Shown here in pieces: positions 35,200 to 45,370 of a stretch of 64,000 bases of DNA. The stretch is from Thinopyrum elongatum (lineage: Eukaryota > Streptophyta > Magnoliopsida > Poales > Poaceae), in contig CM022302.1 of the NCBI GenBank assembly GCA_011799875.1, forward strand, positions 202,412,086-202,476,085, given 5' to 3'. The notes beneath the pieces were generated by a model that saw only the letters and a program-made list of their open reading frames with translations, did no database searches and was not told where the DNA came from. Both the position numbers and the translations under genes were made by a program. The number at the start of each line of letters is the position of its first letter. The stretch's first letter is position 1.

Positions 35200-36954
35200 G
35201 GGCATCTCTAGCCATTCGGACCCTTAAGGAGGTTTTTAGGCGAAAAATAGCGTTTATTGAAGGCCTGCCAGCGATAATTTGGGCGTGGGGGGTTGGGGGT
35301 GATTCCTAGCCGAGACCGCATCGGTATGGACGATTTTTTTGCCCAAATTGAACGAAGTTCAGTAAATTTGAACGAAATATAGGTGATTTCATGAATATTT
35401 GGTGAATTTTTACATAGATAAAAACATAAAAAAAACTACTCATAGTTCATGAAGAGGAGTTTGTAGAAGGCGGTGTAGTCGTCGCCGTCGCTCGGCGGCC
35501 CGTCCTTCGGGGCATCCTTGCTGCAGCCCTGCCCTGGGTCGCCGTTGTGGACCGGCTGGCTCGGCGCAGCGATCTCGTCGTCGCTGTCGGAGCGCACGAC
35601 AACGCCGCCCTCGTCGCGGTCGTGGCGCCGTGCGGCGATCTCCTCCAGAACGCGGCACTGGCGCTCCATCTCCTCCCGCACGTAGTCCTGGCGCGACCAT
35701 AGGAGGCCGCTCTCCAGGTCGGCGACCATGGCCTCATGCTCCTTCTTTACGGGGAGGAGCTCCGCCGGCTCCTTCTTCGGCTTGACCAGACGGGAGGGGG
35801 GAGTGAAAGGGGCGCAGCCGCCATCGTTGATGACGAGGGCGCCGCCGCGGGTGCGCTGACGGAGCGGCGTCTCCTGTGGCTCGGGCTTGACGGGGAGGAG
35901 TGTTGTAGACCCGGAGGAGCGGGAGCCCGAGGACGGTGTGTCCATGCGCCTCGGCGTCTAGGAGCTTCCCCGGCGGCGAGAGAAGGAGGGTGCCGGGTAC
36001 TCGAGCGGCGGGTCATTACCGCCTTCGATCTGCGCGAGCACGGCAGAGTGGGTCCGCCTCGGCGTGCCCCACCATAGACGGCGGCCCTCCGTGTTGTGGC
36101 AGCCCCCCGGTGCCGGGGCGCCGTTGGTGCACGCCAGCTGCTCGGCGCGGCGCCGCTCGAAGTACGCGGTCCAGAGCGGCTGGTTGTCCGCCGCGTACCG
36201 CGTCTGCTGGCGCGCCTGCTCCGGCATATTCGCCCGGATCGCCGCGATCTCGGCGGCGCGGTCCGCACCGGAAGGCACCGGAGGCACGGGGACGCCGCCC
36301 GCGCTCAGCCGCCATGCGTCCGGCACGCGCATGTCGGGCGGCATCTGTTAGTTGCCCTCCTGCAGTAGGCGCGCCTCCCAGTCGTGCAGCGATGTGGCGG
36401 CCGAAGCCGTTGGCCGCCACTCCGTCGTCGGGGAACCTCTCCGCCATGGGTGAAGGAGTGAAGGAGAGAGGGCAAGAGCAAGGACGACGAAGGAGAGAAG
36501 GTGGTCGACGCTGGAGGCAAGCGAGAGAGAGAGATGGCTGTGGCGAGTGTGCGGCGAGCGGCGACGAAGGCCGGCTTTTATAGCGGCGAGGGGATGGCAG
36601 CAGTGTGGATGCGTGGCGGGAAAGGGCGGGACGCGCAGCGGCTTGCCATCACTGCGCCGCCCGTGATCAGTGGAAGGCTGACCGGCGGCAGACTTGACAT
36701 TGATTTGCGCGGGAGCCGAGGCGAGGCGATGAGGATGACGATGCCTAGTCGCTGATTCGACGGGCCCATGGGATGGGAATCTGGCGCGGGAAGTTTTGAC
36801 GTCATTTTTCTTTCCCCCGGTGCCCCGGTCGGCGCCCAGCGTGTTGGGTTCGGCCTGGGTCCGTCGACGTCAATTTTGTTTCAAACTGGGCGGTTTTTCT
36901 ACGGCGTGCTAAAAATGTTGTCCCCGAAGCTCTTGGGGCCGGGTGGAGATGCTC
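35200..36954. mobile_element. PIF/Harbinger-like element 1 with TSD TAA
   Basis: 1755 bp. Left end GGGCATCTCTAGCC and right end GGTGGAGATGCTC form terminal inverted repeats of the 'gggcatctcc' type, flanked by TAA (35197-35199 and 36955-36957), the 3-bp target typical of PIF/Harbinger. It carries a minus-strand gene remnant and no DDE transposase, so it is non-autonomous. Confidence 0.75.
35436..36447 (-). pseudogene. TE-associated acidic protein of Triticeae, disrupted
   Basis: The frame begins at 36447 with MAERFPDDGVAA, moves to a second frame (PDMRVPDAWRLS, then QPLWTAYFERRRAEQL), and continues in the same frame into MDTPSSGSRSSGST, a basic Lys/Pro block with LVKPKKEP and LPVKKEH, a helical ESGLLWSRQDYVREEMERQ segment, and an acidic C-terminus ending DDYTAFYKLL at 35436. 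One frameshift near the start and two in-frame stops (about 36347 and 35957) break it. Similar proteins recur as hypothetical, transposon-linked proteins in Triticeae; this is from memory of the family and the function is unknown. The gene lies wholly inside the Harbinger-like element. Confidence 0.65.
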
Positions 36955-36957
36955 TAA

Positions 36958-38480
36958 GCGCTGTAGGATGAGGAGAGCTGCCGCGCCTGCCTCCGAGGGT
37001 AACGCGACGGCGACCGAGGTTACTTGACAAGACGCGTCATTTCCCCTGTTTACACTGCTGCATGAACACAGAGACGGGTCACTTGGTGGCTCGTGCAATT
37101 ACAGAGGACTGTTGATACGTGCATGTGATTGCAACTTTCAGCCTGTCTTGATTTGCTCTTCTTCTTAGAGTATTTATTTTCTTCTCTGCTCTGGTTTCGT
37201 CAAACAATCTCCGCCTCCTGTTGGAAGATGAAGAAGAGCTCCCGCGGTTGGTTGGGCCGGCGTGGACCAGAAAGTCGTTTTGACGTTGGAGATTCGGCTC
37301 ACCCGTCATTCGGCCGTTCCGGGGCCCTCCGCGGGCGCGCTACCGACGAACAACGTTAGGTGCAACGGCGCAACGTCGTCCGTCCGTCCGTCCGTTCCAT
37401 CATTGCCGGCGCACGGCGTCGCCATCATGATCGATCGCGCGACGTCGCCGGCGCCACCTCCACTTATGATGAGCGATCGACGTTGCGTAATCTGGACACG
37501 ACATGGGGGAAAGCACCAGCCCGCGCCGGCCGGAATTATTGCCCGCACGAGCGGAGCTTGCTTCCAGTGGTCGTTGGGCGCCGCGCCCTTCCGTCTCAAC
37601 AAAGAGCCGCTCCTCCTGGCCTGGTCTGGTCCGGTCCAGAAGCAGCCAGAGCACGCGTGCTCCGCTCCGTCCACCAACAGCAACGGGCCGGCCGGGTCTT
37701 CCTCACTGCATGCGACGTGTAGTTTTACTTGCCGTCCTCTCGAGATGATGAAAATTACTGTAGGCCTCACCGTCCTGGCCACGCCGGGTTAATTCCATTT
37801 AATAAGCCCGTGCGGAAAGCCATGGAACGCGGCGAGCTGTCAGCGCAGGCGGATCGGGGGTCGAGCCCGTCGGGCGTCCCCATCTCCTCCTCCTCCTCCT
37901 ACTGTACGCATCTCAGCAGGATCCATACGCGCGCGGGTTACGAGGACGACGGGGGGCAGCGGCACATGGCGCGCCATCACTCTCGCCCCGCTCCATCAGC
38001 CGCGCCCCGCGCCGGTGCTGGGCCGCCTGCTTCAGTTTAGGCACGGCGTAGACCAGCGGTAGTCGATCGCAGGCACGCCACCGCTCTGTCTGCTACGATC
38101 GCAGCGAGCAGATGCTATCAGATATCGGGCAGGCGGGGACGGCAGCAGCCTGGGTGGTGGGGTGGGGTGGGGTGCGGTGGATTCTTTACTTTGTTCACGG
38201 CGGTTGCCCGGTGCCGGTGGGCGGTGGTTGGGCTGGGCGGGTTGGTTAACCCACCGGACGACGCCTCCCCCTCCCTCCCCTCGTTAGACGAATCAGGGCG
38301 GGAAAAGCAGGGGCAAAGGCGTACGCATCCGCCTTTGAACGCAACGCGCTCGCGTCGCGGGCAGAGCCAAGAGAAGGAAAAACGAGCGAGCAAAAGGGAG
38401 ACGGGAACGAAAGAAAATAGCAAAGCGAAACGAAACAACAACAACAACAAGAAATGGAAACACGCTGCAAATGAGCATAA
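36958..38480. other. ~1.5 kb unassigned GC-rich DNA between Harbinger-like elements
   Basis: No supported coding region. It ends with an (AAC)n-rich tract at about 38437-38453. Compositionally it resembles promoter or UTR sequence, but no gene is recognised. Confidence 0.45.
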
Positions 38481-38483
38481 TAA

Positions 38484-39751
38484 GGGCATCTCCAAGGCGG
38501 ACCCGTAAACCTCCCGCAACCGTTCGAACCATGCTGTTCGGACCACGGAAGTCATCCAATGCCGACCTGTATCGATCCGTGGGGTGGTCCGGACGTGATT
38601 TCTCCCGCAAATTAAAGACAAAAGTGTGAAAGGTTTGCGGGAGTCCGGACACCCGAAACGTAGGACTCCGACACCCCCGGCCCACCCAATCCCTCCTCCC
38701 GGTCTCATTTCCTCCCACTCCGTCCCTTCTTCCCCTTGCTTTGCATCTGCGCCCTCCACCTCCGCCGTCGCTGTTGTTCGTCTCCGGCCGCCACAGAGGC
38801 ATTGTCGGACGTCCGCAACCAGCACCGACGCGCCCGCTCGCCGTTCCGACGGAGCTTTCAGCCCTGGAGCCGTTTGTACCCAGATACACTCCGCCCCATG
38901 TCGACGACCTCCATGGCGGACACCACGCCCGGCAGGTGTTCGGTCAAATGTCATTGAGCTTATTTTCAAATGCTATGTCGTTTTTTAGAGTGCGAAGGAT
39001 GGTGAGCTACTCGACCATGGAGGATGAGTTGTTGTGCGATGCGTGACTGGCCGTATTCGAGGATTTCATAGGCAGGGCCAAAGGGTCGCCCTTCTGGGAG
39101 CAAGTGCATGAAAAATTTCACGCAGGAAAGCACATTGCGCCCTACGACATGTACATCATGCGACCACGCAACGTGATGTCGTTGTCGTATCGCTGGCACG
39201 CTATCCAGGTCAGCGTCATCAAGTTATGCAACTTGGTTAGTCAGCTCGAGGCAAGGTGGCCATTGCACGCGGGCATGGAGGAGATGGTAAGTTTTACTTC
39301 CTCTTGCTAAACTTGTCGATTGATTCATTCACTCAATGTTGGTCTACACATTATATGTAGCCCGCACGCGCCGCCGTGCTATACCACGGGTCAGAGGGAG
39401 AGCCATTTACGCGCACACACTACTGAATGAAGCTGAAGGGGAAGTATGTGTGGGAGGACATGATCCGTTCCTGAAAAACTTGCTGGACATCCGGGATCTA
39501 GTCGAATTTGAGACCTTGTTGTACTAAACTTAATTTGCATGCTATGTGTGGATGATCTGTGCTATTTTTCTATCCGAACTTTGATGAATATCAGCCGGTT
39601 TGCATGAATTTCGTCCGGTTAGTTAAATGTGGTTTGAAATATATGCGGCTAGCATTGGATGGCTGCGTCCCACATTCATGTCCGCAGGCTGATCCCCCCT
39701 ATCCGCGGACGGATGCGGGAGGTTTTTTGCTGGTTGCCGTTGGAGATGCCC
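38484..39751 (+). mobile_element. PIF/Harbinger-like element 2 with TSD TAA
   Basis: 1268 bp. Ends GGGCATCTCCA (38484) and TGGAGATGCCC (39741-39751) are perfect 11-bp inverted repeats, flanked by TAA at 38481-38483 and 39752-39754. Subterminal GCGGACCCG / CGCGGACGG motifs are also inverted. It carries an ORF1-like gene but no DDE transposase, so it depends on transposase supplied elsewhere. Confidence 0.85.
38988..39474 (+). pseudogene. Harbinger ORF1-like Myb/NAM-associated protein, two exons
   Basis: The frame from ATG 38999 reads VSYSTMEDELLCDA, then a TGA where the family has Trp, then FWEQVHEKFHAGKHI and MSLSYRWHAIQVSVIKLCN. This is the Myb/trihelix-like pattern of PIF/Harbinger ORF1 proteins, which are often mislabelled 'glutathione S-transferase T3-like' or NAM-associated. 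A GTAAGT donor at 39287 and a TATATGTAG acceptor ending at 39360 define a 74-bp intron. The joined frame continues EPFTRTHY, another TGA in place of Trp, then MKLKGKYVWEDM. In autonomous elements ORF1 binds DNA together with the ORF2 transposase. Two Trp-to-stop changes make this copy inactive. Confidence 0.7.
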
Positions 39752-39754
39752 TAA

Positions 39755-40129
39755 GGCATCTTCGGTCAATCTCTCTAGATCTAGATAATTTATCCATCAG
39801 GTGCTCTCCTGTTCATCCGGGGAGCCATGGCGAGGAGGGAGGAGGAGATGCTACTAATTGCAGGGGGGTCGCGGAGAAGCTCAATCGTCTGCGAAAGATC
39901 AGTGGGTGGTTTCCGCTGGCCAAGGACCTCAACGATGAGGTGTTCGCTCCAAGGGCTGCGATGGATGGAGAGGAGCTGGCAAGGTGCTTCCCCGACTTCC
40001 AGCTACATCGTGCCATGACGGTGCTGCTGTGGGCGATGATGGAAGCGGAGTCGCCGAATCCAGTCAGGTGCGACAAGTGGGCGACCTTCAGATCCCGGAG
40101 GTTCGTCCCGCCGTATGGAGGTGAGGTGT
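39755..40129 (+). pseudogene. Unidentified coding remnant, upstream half
   Basis: After ATG 39828 a frame (with one early shift) reads VAEKLNRLRKISGWFPLAKD, then ELARCFPDFQLHRAMTVLLW, ending RRFVPPYGGEV at the solo LTR insertion point. I do not recognise the family. The sequence resumes after the solo LTR at 41724. It may be an N-terminal part of a LINE or gag-like ORF, but no zinc knuckle or polymerase is seen. Confidence 0.4.
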
Positions 40130-41718
40130 TGATGTTGTCTTGAACTACGTCGGTATTTCCCAAAAGAGGAAGGGATGATGCAGCACAGCAACGGTAGGTA
40201 TTTCCCTCAGTGATGAGACCAAGGTTATCGAACCAGTAGGAGAACCACGCAACACCACGTAAACAGCTCCTGCACACAAAGAACAAATACTTGCAACCCG
40301 ACGTGTTAAAGGGGTTGTCAATCCCTTTCGGGTAACGGTGCCAGAAATTGTCGAGTTGACGGGATAAAATTGTAGTAGATTGATAGATGCAAATAAAAGC
40401 AATAAAATTCAGCGATGTATTTTTGGATTTTTTGGAAATATAGATCTGAAAATAAAAGCGGTAAATAAATAAAAGGGCAAATAGCAAAATAGATCTGAAA
40501 ATATATGATGAGAAAATAGACCCGGGGGCCGTAGGTTTCACTAGTGGCTTCTCTCGAGAAAAATAGCATACGGTGGGTAAACAAATTACTGTTGGGCAAT
40601 TGATAGAACTTCAAATAATCATGACGATATCCAGGCAATGATCATTATATAGGCATCACGTCCAAGATTAGTAGACCGACTCCTGCCTGCATCTACTACT
40701 ATTACTCCACACATCGACCGCTATCCAGCATGCATCTAGTGTATTAAGTTCATGGAGAAACGGAGTAATGCAATAAGAACGCTGACATGATGTAGACAAG
40801 ATCTATTTATGTAGAAATAGACCCCATCTTGTTATCCTTAATGGCAACGATACATACGTGTCAGTTCCCCTTCTGTCACTAGGATCAAGCACCGTAAGAT
40901 CGAACCCATCACAAAGCACCTCTTCCCATGGCAAGAAAAATTAATCTAGTTGGCCTAACTAAACCAAATATTCGAAGAAGAAATACGAAGCTATAAGTAA
41001 TCATGCATATAAGAGATCAAAAAGACTCAAATAACTTTCATGGATAAAAACATAGATCTGATCCTAAACACAAAGTTCATCGGATCCCAACAAACACACC
41101 GCAAAAAAGAGTTACATCAAATAGATCTCCAAGAGACCATTGTATTGAGAATCAAAAGAGAGAGAGGAAGCCATCTAGCTACTAACTAAGGACCCGTAGG
41201 TCTACAATGAACTACTCACGCATCATCGGAGAGGCACCAATGAGGATGATGAACCCCCCCGTGATGGTGTCTAGATTGGATCTGTGGTTTCTGGAACTTG
41301 CGATGGCTGGAATTGATTTTCGTCGACTCCCCTAGGGTTTCTGGAATATTGGGGTATTTATAGAGCAAAGAGGCGGTGCGGGAGGTCACCGAGGTGGGCA
41401 CAACCCACCTGGGCGTGCCTGGGCCCCCAGGCGCGCCCTGGTGGGTTGTGCTCCCCTCAGGTACTTTCTTGGCCCAACAAGTGTCTTCTGGTCCAGAAAA
41501 ATCACCAAAAAGTTTCGCTGCATTTGGACTCTCTTTGGTATTGATTTCCTGCGAAGTAAAAAATAAGCAAAAAACAACAACTGACACTGGGCACTATGTC
41601 AATAGGTTAGTCCCAAAAAATGATATAAAGTTGCTATAAAATGATTGTAAAACATCCAAGAATGATAATATAACAGCATGGAACAATAAAAAATTATAGA
41701 TACGTTGGAGACGTATCA
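40130..41718. mobile_element. Solo Gypsy LTR with TSD GGTGT
   Basis: 1589 bp, TGATGTTGTCTTGAACTACG to ...GTTGGAGACGTATCA, flanked by exact GGTGT (40125-40129 and 41719-41723). No primer-binding site or internal region follows, so it is a solo LTR left by LTR-LTR recombination. Related to, but a different subfamily from, the LTRs at 47994 and 55718. By comparison with those LTRs, the element probably lay on the minus strand. Confidence 0.9.
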
Positions 41719-41723
41719 GGTGT

Positions 41724-43084
41724 AAGTGGTGTTGGGGATGCCGATGTCGGGGACAAGTGCGCTTCCAATAGTGATCTCCGACGAGGAGGAGGAGGCGCCG
41801 TGAAGGAGGCGTAAGAAGACGATGGTGATGGCGCCCCATCGTTGCTCGCCGTGTTTCCCACGCTGCTCCGCCCGGCTCATGGCCCTCTCCCGTTCGGAGT
41901 AGGGTCTCTCCGGCTGGCAGACGCTTTTGGGTGCTGGCCGGGACGACTCCGATGACGATTGTGAGGGCCCGTCATCGGATTTATCAGGTATCCCAGTCGA
42001 TCCGACAAAAAATTTACAGTCTACCTTGCGTATGAGTGAGGATAGATCTGCTCTGAAAACCAGGGATGTTAAAATGAAGGGGAAAAAAGATGCAAAAACA
42101 AAATATCTGTGGTGAATGATCCAGTGACTCGTTATGAATGAAATCATAGGATGAAAATAGGAGGACCTAACTAGAATAGGTGATGGTGATAGGAGAACTA
42201 CTGTTAATGTAGATAATAGAGATCATACATGACTTTTGCTCTCTTGAACAATGAACATAGTCGGAAGACATGGCAGGGGAAATGTCTGGTTGTGATAAAA
42301 TTCAACAAAGGGAGATGATGATGTTGTTTTAGATACTGATTTTGTGATGAAACATGCTGGTAAGATTTTTTTACAAAGAATCCCTCCTATATGGGAGGTG
42401 AATCACGTAGTAGCTATTGTGCATCCAAAATTTGAATGTCAATTGACATCTGTGGAATTGGGCGGCGTGGTTCAAATGCGGGAATTGGATTGTGGGCTTG
42501 ATTTGGGCCTGGTGGAGTAAGGAGTAGAGAGGGTGGACCAGGGGAAGAGCCCACGAGATAGGGATATGGTGGAGGTGGAAAAGGCAAATATGCCTTCTCA
42601 GGCCTTGAGGTTTTTAGACCGTCCTTATATTCATGGGCTGGTGGTTGGAGATACCCCGATCTCAGTCAAATTAGGGTTTGGAGGTGTGGTGGGGGAGAAG
42701 ATATCGGGAGGGCCTGGTAGAGGAGGTTGGCAGGAGAGAAACACAGATAGACATAATTTTCAGTACCAGAGGAAAGGATCTGCAGGAGGGGGTCATGGAA
42801 TTTTTGGGAGAGGCGTTGGGAGAGGAAATTACAGCAACATCACTCATGATTTTGTAAGGAGCGGTGTGGAGCAGGAAGAGAAGAGTGTAAAGGGTGGTGA
42901 AGACCAAGAGATGATGAAAGCTTCCAATACTCAGTAGAACTCCATGACCCAGAAAGGGGAAAGCTCGCAGAGTGGTAATTTGCAGAAAAAAATGGCCCAG
43001 GGAGGGGGCAGGAGACGACGCCACAATAGATGATGCTGGTGGGATCCCTACCAGTGCAGATACCTAACATGGCACTGCAACAAC
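41724..43084 (+). pseudogene. Unidentified coding remnant, downstream part (Gly/Arg-rich)
   Basis: Directly continues 39755-40129 once the solo LTR is removed: SDEEEE-type acidic codons follow, and later IPPIWEVNHVVAIVHPKF and a 134-codon frame at 42533-42937 with Gly/Arg-rich stretches (GGPGRGGWQ, GRGVGRGNY). Many stops lie between. RGG-like tails occur in RNA-binding and retrotransposon ORF1 proteins, but the family is not recognised. Interrupted at 43085 by the large LTR; sequence on the far side resumes at 60532. Confidence 0.4.
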
Positions 43085-44278
43085 TGTAACGCCCGGATAA
43101 TTAAGCTACAGTAATCCCCTGCTACTGATGTCATGTCATCGCTTTTACTGTTGCTAAATCTCGCTTAGATTCAATCCGATTCAAATTCAATTTTAAATTA
43201 AAGTCAAACAATAAAAGTTTTCAATGTCAAAACTAATATGCTCAAAATGTGGCAAATAATTCTTAAGTAATTATGGTGGTGAACCAACATTTTTAGAAAG
43301 TGATTAAATACCCTAAAATAAATAAAACTGTAGATGAAAACAATTATTAAATGCCTTTAAATAATAAAACAAATGCAAACCTATTTTATTAAAGTGCCAA
43401 ATTATTTAGGGCAGTAGCCTAATTATAAATTATAATTTAGGGGCTATTGTTATATTTTATAAAAACTAAATTAAACTGAAACTTAAATAGAAAACAATAA
43501 ACAAAAAATAAATAAAAGGGGAAAACAGGAAAAACAAAAAACAAACACGGGGCCCTCCCTCCCCTGGGCCAACCGGCCCAGCTGCGCCCCATCATTCGGC
43601 CTACCCGCGCCTGCCTCCCTTGTGACGCCCCCGGCTCAATCATGCACTAATCATACACGCAAATGCACACGATCAAGCCTAAGGACTCACGGGAAGATAT
43701 CACAACACAACTCTAAAACATAAATAAAGTCATACAAGCTTTATATTACAAGTCAGGGGCCTCGAGGGCTCGAATACATAAGCTTGCGTACAAGCGTCAG
43801 CGGAAGCATCAGATATCTGAATACAGATGTTAAAAGAGAAACAGAAAGGCCTTTAGAAAGGCAGGGCAAAATAAAACACTACGATCGAAAGGCGCAGGCC
43901 TCCTGCCTGGGACCCTCCGAACCTAATCCTGGTCGACGGCAAGTTCGAAGTAGTAACCTCCCTCGGGGTAGTAGTAGTAGCGAACGTCGGCGGGGCAGCT
44001 GTCTCAAGGGGGCTCCATCATCTGGTTGCATCAAAAGGATATGGGGGAAAAAGAAAGCAAAGCAACCGTGAGTACTCATCCGAAGTACTCAGCAAGCAAG
44101 GATCTACACTACATATGCAACATTATCAAAGGAAGGCTGTATATGTGAACTGGGCTGCAGAAATGCTAGAATAGAGAGGAAAGCCTAGTCCTATCGAAGA
44201 CTAGCATCTTCAGCGGTCTTGCAGCAATAGAAGAGAGTAGATTAGTACTGTATAGGTAGTAGTATCATTAAGTCTCAA

Positions 44279-44400
44279 CCTCACCCAGAGATCCTTTCTC
44301 GACTCCCTGCGAGAAAGCAATCCCAGAGCCATACAGTCATCAACCTCGTCCTGAGATCCCTTCTCGACTCCCTGCGAGAAGCAATCCCAGAGCCATAGTA
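44279..44400 (+). repeat. ~65 bp tandem repeat inside the forward LTR
   Basis: 'gagatcctttctcgactccc...agagccata' occurs at about 44279-44337 and again at 44343-44400. The related minus-strand LTR has only one unit (about 59820-59880), so the duplication arose in this copy or its sublineage. Confidence 0.8.
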
Positions 44401-45170
44401 TCCAATTTAGTTGTATCGATCGGGATACAACTCCGAGTGTCCGTTACCGAGGATCCGGCTATGCATAGATTAGTTCTTCCCTGCAGGGGTGCACCAACTT
44501 ACCCACCACGCCTGCTTAACTTCGACCGGACACACTTTTCCGGGTCATGCCCGGCCTCAGCCAAACGACACACCGCAACCCTACCTACAGCTCAGAGAGG
44601 TCCCCGCCGGTCTACATCCTAAGCGCAAGGGGGTCTTGGCCATCGCCCCTCACCCTTCGGGTCGTTGCACACACGGTGAAGCCAGGCACCAACACTACAG
44701 GAAGGCGCCGGTCCGTCCGTGCCGCCATGCTGAACTGGACGTCTGACAGAGCTTTCGGCTGATGCATACGATGCAGAACGCCCATACTATGCCCACATGA
44801 TGGTTAGTGCTATCGGGCCAGAGGCCCACTCAGATCAAATATCCAAACCGTTAGTACCTTGGTAGTGCAGTAACGAGCAGAGACTCACGATCGATGTGAC
44901 CCCGTCGCCCCGTCTCGAGGACTTGCGGCAAGGGCCAAGAATGCCCGGCCACGCCTCGTATTCTAACTCGGGCACCATCCAGGTCAACCCGTCTCACAAA
45001 AGACTGTCGGGAACTCAGGTCCACCTCTACTGGGCGGTACCGCCTGTCCCTCCAGTCCTGCAGTTAAAGTAACTCCCTCGGGTCGCCCTCGGGGCCGACC
45101 TGTTTCTAACAGGGTGCAGGGGTAAAGTCACAGTAGTCGTGTGTCCATAACATCAAGGGAATCCGAGGTA

Positions 45171-45370
45171 TCACCCTCGACGGATACCCACTCGATGTAA
45201 CTGTCAAGGTGAACGTAGGAGGATTCACCCTCGATGGGTTCACACTTGATGAGTTGCACGACCGCGTCGTTATCGGAAGTGGTGAAGGAGTAATCACCCT
45301 CGATGACCACGACCAAATAACTACTCTACAGGGTTAACATCTAAAGTGCTACACGAGGTATCACCCTCGG
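45171..45370 (+). promoter_or_regulatory. Four spaced TCACCCTCGA motifs in the forward LTR
   Basis: Copies at 45171, 45225, 45294 and 45361 (the last is TCACCCTCGG), spaced 54, 69 and 67 bp. The same series exists in the minus-strand LTR at 58911-59107. Conservation of motif and spacing suggests a cis-element array or a decayed ~67 bp tandem repeat; function is inferred only. Confidence 0.5.

Larger units (their letters stand above)
22485..43347 (+). repeat. ~21 kb direct duplication, right (cleaner) copy
   Basis: Direct copy of 384-21304. Transposon termini, TSDs and reading frames are better preserved here, so annotation should be read from this copy. It diverges from the left copy after 'gaaaacaattat' at ~43347, where this copy continues through the large LTR into the right-hand nest. 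Confidence 0.9.

Noticed and set aside
44693..44701. CACTACAGG as the missing left end of the CACTA element
   Set aside because: It lies inside the forward solo LTR, continues GAAGGCGCC rather than AATCAGGC, and has no matching partner or TSD.
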